From Balamuthia mandrillaris (taxonomy: Eukaryota > Discosea > Longamoebia > Balamuthiidae), in NCBI GenBank assembly GCA_031835245.1, contig JAVKOQ010000020.1, positions 215,001 to 279,000 on the forward strand: a DNA stretch of 64,000 nucleotides. The letters are read 5' to 3'. The first letter of the stretch is position 1; each line of letters begins with the position of its first letter. This document shows positions 1 to 11,274 of this stretch, piece after piece. Under the pieces are notes generated by a model. That model saw only the letters and a list, made by a program, of their open reading frames with translations, was not told the origin of the DNA and did no database searches. Both the position numbers and the translations under genes were made by a program.

Positions 1-141
1 ACAAAGAAGAAAGCATCCAAGTCCACCACAACAAAAACCAAGAAAAAGACAAAGAAAAGAGGGCGAAAGCGGGGTGATTCCCGGTGCAAGAGTGTTGAAT
101 TCACGCAAACCACCACTATACTCTCTGAATGGGAGATATAA
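1..141 (+). CDS. C-terminal end of a lysine-rich protein (partial)
   Basis: Frame 1 is open from the window edge to a TAA ending at 141 and encodes about 46 residues. The first half is dense in Lys, Thr and Arg (KKRGRKRG in the middle), like a nucleolar or chromatin protein tail; the end is ordinary in composition. No domain can be recognised from so short a piece, and the start lies outside the window. A chance open frame is possible. Confidence 0.3.
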   Translation, partial: TKKKASKSTTTKTKKKTKKRGRKRGDSRCKSVEFTQTTTILSEWEI

Positions 142-179
142 CGACAAAAGAATTGTTTGTTGTTAGCTCTCCAATATTG

Positions 180-1060
180 TACTATGTTAAACATCTCCAA
201 TAGAATAGAAATAATTTGTTTTTACATACATATCCCTGAGCAATGTTGATAATAGTAGCTTCTTTCCTACTCCTTGTTCTGGGGTACGGTCTAACTCGTT
301 GCCAGTAACACCGACTTTTTGGACTAGGAACTGCGATGAAGCTATCAGTGCCTGCTGAATTCTCACCTGCGGTTCTGAGAAGGCCTGACATTGCGGAGGG
401 CATCCAATGGAGCAGCTAGGCGATAATATGAGGGAACAACCCTGCATGTATATAGGTACGACTGAAGGTGCATTCGTTGGAGACATTGTCAGAGTCGTGA
501 AAAGCCAAACTGGCACTTCTCGAGACGGAGACGGAGACTAGCGTTGTTGATGGCGTGTAAAACCAAGCGAAGCTTGTCAGCCTGCTCATCAAAAGAGGTA
601 GAGCGGTAAAGACGAGGCAATATTGTGTGCGGCGCAGCCAGCGAGGTCCTTTAGCACGGCGGCAAGGAGATGCTGCATACCTGCCGGAACAATATTCACC
701 CCAAAGGGAGCTCCGTGAAAGCAGTGGACATGAAGAACCTTCAAGGATACGGCTGTTCTCTTCAAGCAGGTCCTTGATACGCTCTAGGATGGTCTTTTGA
801 AGCTCTGGAGGCAACGGACGTATTTGTCAGAAGAAGCAATGTTTGTGTAATCTGGCGATGAAGGCATAGGGCAGGGAAACGGACCGGAATGCCGAACAGA
901 CCAACCAATCCTGTCAAGGATGTTCCGGCCAAAGATCACCTGGGCATATGGCAAACCGAAGCAGCCATAAGAAACGAGTCGATGACTTATGCCTCCAGCT
1001 GATTTGAAAGTTTACTAGTAACACCAAACACTTTCTCCTCATATGGTGCTGACATTCACA
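180..1060 (-). mobile_element. Ty3/gypsy-like retroelement fossil (pol fragment)
   Basis: On the minus strand, short stretches in more than one frame resemble, in order, the end of a retroviral-type aspartic protease and then the reverse transcriptase of Ty3/gypsy elements, including the PFG-type segment before the catalytic region and the segment after it. No integrase, RNase H end, gag or LTR was recognised in the window. The copy is clearly broken, with several breaks and large parts missing, so it is an old inactive fossil. It lies beside the RecQ graveyard, fitting a stretch of relaxed selection. Family assignment is by motif recognition only. Confidence 0.6.
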
Positions 1061-1556
1061 TGAGCTATCCAGCATTGTGTTTCGTCTTCATCTCCCACCG
1101 TTCACCATTGGAGCCCACGTCATAACAACCTTGCAAGTGATTCTTTTTTTCTCCTTTTCTTCGTTTTTTTTCTTCTTCTCATTCCACCCGCTTCATCCAA
1201 AGACCCACGTGGAGTTAGTTACCTCGCTATGTCCCCAAGAAAGGTTGAATAATTCGATATATCATAAAACGAAAAATGAAGAAAATAATTATGGTGATTT
1301 CCAAGAACTTCTGGGAATAATCGACCATCAGGAGAAATTCTTTTCATTTAGTTGAAATGTTTGAATTTTCTTATCTTTTTTGTGTGACGCATAAATAAGG
1401 TTCAAGGGTTTCTTCCTCTCTCCGACGAAAACATTTTAGCTAAAGCATCAACAACAGCGTTACATCGTTACACACAAGAGAGAGCAGCAAGACAAGCATT
1501 GTTCTTTCTTTTCTTTTTTTTTAAAAAAAAAACAACACACACAACAAGCATTACAC
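1061..1556. other. intergenic, no gene seen
   Basis: AT- and T-rich spacer between the retroelement fossil and the SPFH gene. I see no conserved coding, tRNA or repeat signal. The last 100 bases, with T-runs near 1510-1540, probably hold the promoter and 5' leader of the gene at 1557. Confidence 0.5.
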
Positions 1557-3650
1557 ATGTCATCATCGGTATCCTCATCCTCCTCATCAGAGAGGGAAGC
1601 CTACGAGATGGATGCTGTCCCCTCGGCGGCAACCTCGTCCTCGTCGATGGCTGCCGCTGCTGCCAGGCAGAAAGAGCGAGTGACCAAGAAGAAGAAGAAG
1701 AACAAAGGCAAGGAGGTCGTTGGCAAGAAGAGAGTTTATGATGGTACCACTCCCTCCTTCTCAACATTGTTGCCATTACACTCGCTCATTTTCTTTTTGA
1801 ACTGACAGAAGAGCTTATCGAAAGCTTTCACTGGTGCGAACCGCGAGAGGTGTTGGAGGAGATCGAGAGGTCTCACCCCAACGACTTTTGCATCATCAAG
1901 GACGAAGAGACCATCGTGGAGGCTCTTCATCGCATGGACAGTTCTCTTCTCTTGAAAAGGGTTTGCTCTCTCTCTTTCTCTCTCTCTTTCTCTTTGTGTT
2001 TAACGTTCTTTTTTTTTTTGTTTGCAGGGCGGAAAGAGTGTTTGGGGCAGAACCATTCCTCGCGGAAGGATCGGGCTGTGCGTCAAGAGGGAGACCAAGC
2101 CGGTCTTTGTGCAGGAGGGCACCTACTGGCGAACCGGCTTGTTCACCAGGTGGGTGAGGCCCAACCCCATCGTATCTTTGACCGCTCAGTACATCGAGAA
2201 CCAGACCGTGTCCATCCTTACGCTCACCGATGGGGTAAAGAATTCTTTGCTTCTCTTTCTTTCTTTCTTCTTTCTTTCTTTTTTTTTCGTAGACAATTAT
2301 TATCGATTATTTATTTATTATTATTTCCATTAATTTATTTTCATCTCTATTGATAATTGATATTTGTCTAACTGTTACGATAATTATCTGACCGATGAAT
2401 AGGAAGGAGCGGTCATTCGGCAGGGCGCGTCGCTTCGCTCGTTGGGCAAAGGGCGTTACATCATCCGCGAGCCCTTCAAGGTGGTCAGGATCTTCAACGA
2501 GGGCGACTTCCAGCCGGTAGAGAGGGAGCGAACCACCGTCGACGGCAATATAGAGCTTCGTTTGTTGGGCCGACAGATTGCAGCCAGGCAAGGAAATGAT
2601 GTCTTTGGGTGCCGCTTCATCCAGGTGGCTCCTGGATGCTGTGCTGTTGTCCAACTGGGAGATAAGCTTGCTCTCTTCCCTGAAGGATGGTATCAACTCA
2701 AGAGTCTTGATCATACTGTTGCTAGGTTCGTTCTCCCCTTTCTCAATTCTCCTCTCTTACTCTCAAAAACTGACTTGGAAGATGAAATAGATGGTTGGAC
2801 TTGAGGGAGGTGTCGAACACGGTCATGAACATCAAGGTCACGACGTCCAACCAGGCTCAGATGAGCGTCGACGTCTACATCCGGACTCGGTTGGACGATC
2901 CTATCGCCTTCACCGAAGCCTGCGAATATTCCGATATGCAAGATGCTCTGGACGACAAGTACGCTCTTCTGTTCTCTTTCTTTCTCCAGAGCAAACATCT
3001 CACCATCTTCTTCATCTGTCGTTCTTCATATCTTTAGGTCTTTGGACGTTATGCAAACATTGGTAGGCAGCCGAACATATGCTAGCATTCTGGAAGACGT
3101 CAAGGACGACCAGGACTCCTTCGACATGTGGCTCTCCAGCACGGCCACCGCCAAGCTCCGCCCTTATGCCCAAGAGCTCGGCGGTGAGCTTCTCGAACTT
3201 TCCATTGTGCGGAGGAGTTTCAACAAGGACATCCAACGCACTTTGGACAAACAAGCAGAAGTCACTTTGGAGCTCGAGACAAAGAGACAGAACGTGGAGA
3301 AGCGGATCGACACGGAGAGACAAGAAGCATTGGCCCAGGCGGAGCGATGGAGGATCAAAGCAGAGGGAGAGGCGGAGGCCATGAAGATCCAAGCAGCCGC
3401 CGAGCGTCACCGCATCGAGGAGGAGGCTTCCGCTCGTGCCAAAGCCGTTCAGCTGTTGGCTGGCGCCTATCAGCAGGTGGAAGATCCGTTCGCAAGACAA
3501 GCCCTGTTGAGCGAGACGCAGATCAAGAAGTACCAAGCTTTGGGAGACAAGACGTTGATCATTCCGGAGGACCTCACGAGCACGACCATGGATGGTGTGG
3601 GCCGTGCTCTCGGCATGGATGCCGCACGAGACGTACGAAGAAGAGGATGA
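1557..3650 (+). CDS. SPFH/Band 7 (stomatin-prohibitin-flotillin) domain protein
   Basis: Six exons by splice signal and frame: 1557-1743, 1809-1960, 2028-2234, 2403-2725, 2791-2958, 3038-3650, giving 549 aa. After a Ser/Ala/Lys-rich N-terminus of about 60 residues come a unique region and a beta-rich segment of Band 7 type (roughly residues 130-350). A long Glu/Arg/Ala-rich helix follows, with the typical runs QAEVTLELETKRQ and EGEAEAMKIQAAAERHRIE, then an LL.GAYQ...ARQALL segment before the C-terminus. SPFH proteins form oligomeric scaffolds on membranes; I see no clear signal peptide or membrane hairpin, so this may be a soluble or peripheral member. It is not a recognisable flotillin or prohibitin ortholog. 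The ATG at 1557 is the first in the open frame; an ATG at 1608 is a later option. Confidence 0.8.
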
Positions 3651-3829
3651 GTGAGGCAAAAAAAAAATAGGCACCAATTATCAATTTTTGTTTCTGCGTA
3701 TATAGAATTATTTGAATAATACACTGTATATAATACTACAAAAATGTCTTGTTCTTCTTGTTCTTCGTTTTCTTCTTCTTCTTCTGCTTCTGCTTTTTGT
3801 AAAAATGTCTGCCGTGTGTATGACTTTGT

Positions 3830-5465
<1,636 letters not shown>

Positions 5466-5559
5466 AGGCACCTCATCTACGAAACACCTCGAGCCCTCTT
5501 CCTGCTCGCTTTCAATTCCTTGTGGTAACAAATGAGGAGATGTGGTGCTTCGAGTGCAG

Positions 5560-6300
5560 CTGCCCTCACCATCCCAATCCGAACAGGGCGAAGAAGCAGC
5601 CAGCGAAAAAGCAGAGAAGGGCTCCTTGATTGCTGCTGCTTTGGTGACAGGCCTTATCGATTTGAGCGCGAGAAGTTCCATTCACAGTAGTTGAAGCAAC
5701 AGATGGGGATGACGAAGGTTGTTGTTCGAGGAGTCCAAGCTGCTCAGCGGAGGAAGAACGAGGTATGAAGGATTGCAAGAGAGAGAAGAGAAGAGAAGAG
5801 AAGAGAACGATGAAGAGAACGACGAAGAGAAGAGAAGGGGTAAAAAGAGAGAGAACTAGAGAGAGCCAACTGAGAGAAGGATAAGAGAGGCAAGGGGAGA
5901 GAGAGAAGGAGAGACAGAAAGTGAGAGAGAGAAGGAAAAGGCATCTACCCGGTCAATGTGCGTCCTTTGTTTTAGACGCTTTGCCGTAGGAGAGGAGTCC
6001 TCTTCCGCCGAGCCACCAGAACCAGCAGCAGATGGAAAATGAGGTGTAGGTGTAGTGGCTGCAGCAAGGTCTAATCTTCCTCGTTTACGTTTCTTCTGAA
6101 GCAAGTCGAATCAAGATGAAGGAGTGGTACTTTTTTGAGGCTGACATGCTTGGTCGGCATCGATTGTGAAGAAGAGCATGGCCATCGCTGATAATCCAAC
6201 GAATGTTGGACTCAGCGAAGTCACAGCCATCGGCGAACTTTCCAGAACGATTCACTGTTAACCTCCTCTTGCTTTGGTAGGGCGACTGTAGGAGTTGCAA
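5560..6300 (-). pseudogene. probable 5' part of the RecQ-like relic (disordered, NLS-rich)
   Basis: Minus-strand frames here carry KKRKRGRLDLAAATT and SSPTAKRLKQRTHID, split by a run of GA-rich repeat at 5775-5940, then a Ser-rich stretch (PRSSSAEQLGLLEQQPSSSP). The same order of motifs (RKRGRSDPATAG, then PPATKRQKQTILSF, then Ser-rich) is found in the PARP gene at 10.1-10.4 kb, so the two N-terminal regions look paralogous. At 6130-6280 another open piece reads SGKFADGCDFAESNIRWIIS; I do not recognise it. No intact gene model could be made. Confidence 0.4.
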
Positions 6301-6543
6301 ATAGATAGCAAAGAAGCTTGTGAGTAAGTGCTGTAAAAATAGAAAAAGAAGCCTCGTGTGTAAGAGAGCTCCAGCAAGACGATTGCTCTCCCATCACTTG
6401 CATTCGCTTTCAAGCTGTAAGAGGAACAACAAATATGGGCCATGTAGAAGCAACAGATGAAATGTGGTCTGCGAGGTTTTTTGAATTTGATAAAAAAGTA
6501 GGTAATATATTGTTGAAAAAGAGAGTGAGAGAGCAAGAGCGAG

Positions 6544-6579
<36 letters not shown>

Positions 6580-6639
6580 AAGGGAAAAAACGAAAAGAAA
6601 AAAAAAGAAAAGCAGTACTGTAATAACAGGCATGTTTTC

Positions 6640-7140
6640 ATTGCGTCAAAGCAAGCTCAGCTTCATCGGGAGAGGTCTCATCGATCGAACGAAGTTTTTG
6701 ATGAATTAACGTTACTAGATTTAAGAGCTGTCTTCAGCATCTTCACTTTCGCTTCAACTTGAGTCCTCTTCTTCTCTGCGCTTTCCAACTCTTCCTCTGC
6801 CTTCTCTAGTTTTCGTTTTTTCTGATTAAATTCATTAAGCAAGCATGCTTGCCGCCGTTGAAGAAGAGATTATGCGCGTTTGCTGTTGCGCTCAAGATTT
6901 TGTTTTTTTCCAACAGTAGGTGCTTTGTTGAACGTGGGCTGATCGCGACAGAACTTAGTGCGGTCGTAGTGTTTGTCGCAAATCGCAGAGTTCTTCGTGC
7001 TTTCAAGGGTGTGTCCTTCGATCGACCCAAAAGAGGCAAGACACCACCGCTCCCACCTTCCCCACCGGTTGGTTTGTTGAGGGACAGTGAACAAAATAGC
7101 CGTCATGTTGCGTCTTGCACCCAATGCAGTAGCGATGTGT
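6640..7140 (-). pseudogene. degenerate gene with C-x2-H cluster and coiled coil
   Basis: A minus-strand frame runs from about 7124 with RRNMTAILFTVPQQTNRWGR, then STKNSAICDKHYDRTKFCRD, and continues in the same frame, after one TAA, into a charged helix (KKRKLEKAEEELESAEKKRT). The single in-frame stop and lack of a clear start suggest a decayed host gene. The CDKH pattern faintly recalls THAP-like zinc fingers, but the first Cys pair of that family is not visible, so I give no function. Confidence 0.35.
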
Positions 7141-7302
7141 GAGCTTCTCTTGGGCAGAACAGAGCAGCGGCAGCATCATCAGCTCTCGTCTTCCTCATTC
7201 TCCGTCCTTCTTCGCTGCTTTTCCCAAGCCACGAGCCCATCCGCCTTCCTGCTCTGCGCCTTTATCCTCAGCTCCTTTTGCGGCAAAAGCCCCTCCTTTC
7301 TG

Positions 7303-7449
7303 GAGCTCAGCAACGACAAGAAAAGGAGGAACAAGAAGCCAAGACACAGCGAAAAAGGCAGCTCCAGAAAGAAGGAACAAACCATCCTAAGCTCCTTTTT
7401 CGCTGTGTCTTGGCTTCTTGTTCCTCCTTTTCTTGTCGTTGCTGAGCTC
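7303..7449. repeat. perfect 56-bp inverted repeat with 35-nt spacer
   Basis: Arm 1 (7303-7358) and arm 2 (7394-7449) are exact reverse complements by eye, beginning and ending in GAGCTCAGCAACGACAAG and its complement. The 35-nt spacer itself resembles flanking sequence (GCTCCAGAAAGAAGG against CTTTCTGGAGC nearby). The arms encode the same Lys/Arg-rich peptide (LSNDKKRRNKK) on both strands. It looks like a recent inverted duplication and would fold into a long hairpin. Confidence 0.9.
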
Positions 7450-7515
7450 TCTGACGCCTTTGGCTCTTAGCCTTCTGCTTCCGTCGTTTTTCTTTCTGGA
7501 GCTGGCACTGTTCCT

Positions 7516-7775
7516 TTGAGGGCGAGGGCGAGGGCGAGGGCGAGGGCGAGGGGCGAGGGCGGGGCGGGGCGAGGGCGGGGCGAGGGCGAGGGCGAGGGCG
7601 GGGGGCGGGCGAGGCGGGGCGAGAGCGAGGGCGAGGGGCGAGGGCGAGGGCGAGGGCGAGGGCGGGGGCGGGACGAGGGCGAGGGCGAGGGCGGGCGGGG
7701 AGGGGCGAGGGGCGAGGCGAGGGCGAGGGCGAGGGCGAGGGCGAGGGCGAGGGCGAGGGCGAGGGCGAGGGCGAG

Positions 7776-7806
<31 letters not shown>
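7516..7806. repeat. GAGGGC hexanucleotide array (about 290 bp)
   Basis: Tandem GAGGGC/GGGCGA units, irregular in the first two thirds (GGGGCG, GGCGGGGC variants) and near-perfect from about 7715 to 7803. All six frames stay open across it, giving Ala/Arg or Pro/Ser dipeptide proteins that should not be taken as genes. The G-rich strand could form G-quadruplexes. It interrupts the remnant that continues on both sides. Confidence 0.9.
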
Positions 7807-7839
7807 GTGAACTGAGGGTGAAGAGGGTGAGGTTGGGCA

Positions 7840-8086
7840 AGGCAAAGATAAAGACAAACCTGAAGGAAAACCCAGCCTGTGTTCATTTTCAGCCTCCTGT
7901 AGTTGGTCTTGGGTGGAAGGTGCTTTGGATAACCGTGCTCGGCAACGACGGTCTGAAGCATTCTTTTGTTCTCGCCTTTTTTTCAGTCGCTGCTGTTCCT
8001 CTTGTTCCTTCTCCTCCCTTGCTCGTTTTTTTTTTTTGCGCACAGTGGTTGCGTTGATAAAGGCGTTGATACTCCTGTCGGTTCAT
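7840..8086 (-). pseudogene. remnant of a Lys/Arg/Gln-rich protein N-terminus
   Basis: A minus-strand ATG at 8086 begins NRQEYQRLYQRNHCAQ. A run of about 12 A then shifts the best coding pattern into another frame, with REEKEQEEQQRLKKRREQK and ASDRRCRARLSKAPSTQ, which ends at the hexanucleotide array. The basic repeat style continues beyond the array (QRRQRAQQRQEKEEQ near 7440). Probably one decayed gene disrupted by the array and the inverted repeat. Function unknown. Confidence 0.35.
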
Positions 8087-8334
8087 CTTTTATTTTTGGT
8101 TGTGTTATGGTGATCGCATCACCTTGTGTTTATTTGTAAGAGGGGATATGTGTGTAACAGTAAGTCTCTCTCTGTGTGCGTGAGCATCGTTGCTCGCCTT
8201 TAAAATCTTTCTCATCTGTTGAGGGTTCAAAGTGATTCTTTCTTGTTGCTCCATGTCGTCATATATTCCACTATCTATGGTTGGTCACTGCTTGCCTCCG
8301 ATGCAGCTGACTCTATTCTTGACTTTCGACACCA

Positions 8335-11017
8335 TCACAGTTGTCTACAAAAAATGGTTATGCTTGTGCAAACAAAAGCAGGAAAACACACGTAGATCAA
8401 GCGTTCCCCCGAATGGTCGCCCTTTTTGTCAAGACGACACGACTGATCCTTATGATTCGAGCAGGCCCCCTTAAGACAAAATGCAAAAGGAAGAAAAGGA
8501 AGAGGAGGAAGGAGTAGAAGTAGCAGAAGAAGAAGGAGGAGGAGGGGGGGGGAAGGAGCTGTAGGAATTGTTTTCCATCTTCTGCTGGTTCTTCTGCTTG
8601 CAGATGCATGCCTGACACGAGGAGGAATATAGCTTGGAGTGGTGGATGAACGGTATGAAGAGCCTTTTTGCTTCCTCGTGGAACTGGGGTTCGCAAAGAA
8701 GCTCACCAGAAACTCTGGGTAGGCATAGTCATCCCTGCAACTGACAAAGATCGAGGGGTTCCTTTCGTCATCCACCATCGATTCATGCTCCACATTTGAG
8801 TTCCTTCGTTTGGGTTTTGGAACCTTCATGCCATGCACTCCAAGATGGTACTCTCCCGTCAACACTCTGACCAAGAACATGTGTTGAATGCCATCCTTGT
8901 CCGGAACGGAGTAGCCGGTATTGGCGGAGTAGGATGCATCGCGAGCAAAGTAAACGCCATCCCCGTAGGCCTGCCTCTCTCCAAACTGTCGGAGGAAACC
9001 CTGTTGCATGATCTTGAGGAGGTTTTCTTTTGCTGTGCCATGCCACAGTCGCTGCTCGTAGCGTATGCTTGTGTCTCCTCCTTTGTGTTTATCGATAGGT
9101 TGAAGAAAAATAATAAACGAGAAGCGAAAGGGAAAATAGAGCGAGAATACAATAGACAAAGGAGATGAGCAAGAATGAAAAGAAAAGGGCGACGGAGAGG
9201 AGAGAAAGAGAAACCTTTTTTGATGTATTGACTCAAATGGAACTGATAGGCTTCCCACCTGACAGCACATTGCACAGACGTTATAGAATGAATAAGATAC
9301 TTTTCTGGCGAGATGGTTGCATAAAACAACCCAGCCACTTCCTCGTATAGTGCATCCCTTGGGGAAAGAGGGACCTGTTTGACTTCCACAGAATCGTTTC
9401 TCGGCACCCAAAAGTCTGGCAAGGCTCCTCCACTAACAACGGTCATGGCAGAAGAGGATTGTTGTTGCTGGTGTCGCCTTCTCACGGAACGCCTTTTCTT
9501 GGTCATCTGGTTGATTTGGCACATATCAACAAAGGGATGCACTGAAACCTTACAGGAGTATTGCCCAGCAGAAAAGTACGCGCAGCGGTTGCGCTGCTGG
9601 TGAGCCGTTTACAGCTTTTGGGTGGTATCAGGAAGATACGAATTCCACAGGCCAGCGTCATCTTGCCATTCCCAAAGTATTGTCGAGGAGGAGAAGGAGG
9701 AGGAGGAGGAGGAGGAAGAAGATGAAGAAGAAGAAGAAGAAGAAGAAGAAGAAGAAGAAGAAGAAGAGAAAGAAGAAGCAGAAGAAGCAGCAACCGAACG
9801 GGTGGCAGCGTTAGCGCGCATGTTGACCCGTTGTTGTTGCTGCTGTTGTAGTAACTGATAGTGTCGGCTCACCATGGCGTCAAGGTCGAGGCTACTCAAA
9901 AATTCATCGATGCCATCATAGTAGCTGTCGGCAGAGAGCGGTAATGGATTCTGCGAGTACTCTTCTCCTTCCTCATCAGCAGCGGCAGTGGCGGCGGCGG
10001 CGGCAGGAGAAGAAGAAGAAGCAACAGTAGGATTCCGCACGGCACCCACAGCTGACGAAGGTATGGATGACGACGAAGTTGAGCAAGGGGAAAAAGGATC
10101 ACCAGAGGAAGAGCGAACAGAACAGAAAGATAGGATCGTTTGTTTTTGACGCTTTGTGGCAGGAGGAGAGTCGTTCTCATCTGTCAAGTCGATTGTTACT
10201 GTTGTTGTGGAAGAGGACATCGAGGAAGAGGACGAATGTGAAATATGAGGAGAAGTGGTTGTCGTTGTGGTGTCAATTGTTGATGTGCATTCCACGGGAA
10301 GGGTTTTGGCCTTGGGTGAGGCAAAATCTTGAAAGTCTTCCACGGTGTAGTCCACACCGGCAGTAGCAGGATCTGATCTTCCCCGTTTCCGTTGTTCTGG
10401 CCGTTGTGCTGAAGGGAAAGGTGTAGAAGTAGAGGACGGAAAGAAGAAGAAGAAGAAGAAGAAGAAGAAGAAGAAGAAGAAGAAGAAGAAGAAGAAGAAG
10501 AAGAAGAAGAAGAAGAAGAAGAAGAAGAAGAAGAAGAAGAAGAAGAAGAGGAACAAGAAGAACAAGAAGAACAAGAAGAAGACAACGACAAAGACGAAGA
10601 CGAAGAAGAACTCGAAGAACAGGAGAAGGAAGGTTGTGTACAGGAAAGAGGAGAAGCAGAGAACGTTGAAGAAGGAAAAAAAGGAGCAAGAGATGAAGTT
10701 ATTCCACCTAGCTGGACGGAAGTAGTGGCACCAGCTACAGCGCCCACAGCAGCCCATGGATCCTTGAAAAACGTGAAGCCTCCCACCTGTTGAGCTCCTC
10801 CAGCGAGCCCATGGTCGATCGGTTGGTTTGTTGTGGATGATGAGTGGTTATGCCGCGCCAAGGAATACGAAAAACACGGGCCGGCCTCGATAGAAGGCCC
10901 TGCTGCTTCTCCCCCACGAGCGTTTTCATGCTGATGATGTTCTTGCTGTTGCAGGCGGCCTCTTTCCTCGTCCAACCACAGCAGCTGACCCTCCAGATTG
11001 CTTTGCGGTTGTGTCAT
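8335..11017 (-). CDS. WWE-PARP mono-ADP-ribosyltransferase with an in-frame stop
   Basis: Three exons: 11017-10708, 10408-9215, 9080-8335 (750 codons). The N-terminal 400 residues are disordered, rich in Ser, with RKRGRSD and a PIP-box-like KRQKQTILSF. A WWE domain begins at LWEWQDDAGLWNSYL and ends near QMTKKRRSVRRR. The PARP catalytic domain has RLWHGT (His), AYGDGVYFARDASYSA (Tyr) and NPSIFVSC, where PARP1 has its catalytic Glu. This H-Y-I pattern is that of mono-ADP-ribosylating PARPs. A TAA (9609-9611) lies in frame within the WWE domain, between LPDTTQKL and TAHQQRNRCAYFS; sequence on both sides is domain-like. So this is either a very young pseudogene, an allele, or a stop that is bypassed. 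The first intron contains a long TTC array that serves as its pyrimidine tract. Confidence 0.8.
10441..10550. repeat. GAA/TTC array in PARP intron 1
   Basis: About 36 trinucleotide units, GAA on the plus strand, TTC in the sense of the minus-strand gene. It lies just upstream of the acceptor at 10409 and so forms an oversized polypyrimidine tract. Confidence 0.85.
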
Positions 11018-11274
11018 CTTGCCACGTGTGGAGCAGTGGGGTCTTGCCTTGTTGTGTTGGCCAGGGCTTTTGGGTTCAATTAATGAAACATTTATTCTTG
11101 GAAATTTTTGAATGAATAAATATTTTTATGGAGGAAAATTTTTTGCCGACGGGACAGATCTCTGGAGATGAGACGGCCTTTTTATGGTAAGTTTTAACAT
11201 CTGTTTTGATTTTTGATTGGTGGTTTGAAAGCATGTCTATTTAATCAAAAAAATTATCAACTTTTATTGTTCGT

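Noticed and set aside
1557-3650. Major vault protein
   Set aside because: The C-terminal coiled coil and SPFH-like shoulder recall MVP, but no vault repeats are present and the size (549 aa) is far too small.
7307-8043. Long open frames over the GAGGGC array in several frames
   Set aside because: They exist because the hexanucleotide lacks stop codons in every frame; composition is a simple repeat and no conserved protein is encoded.
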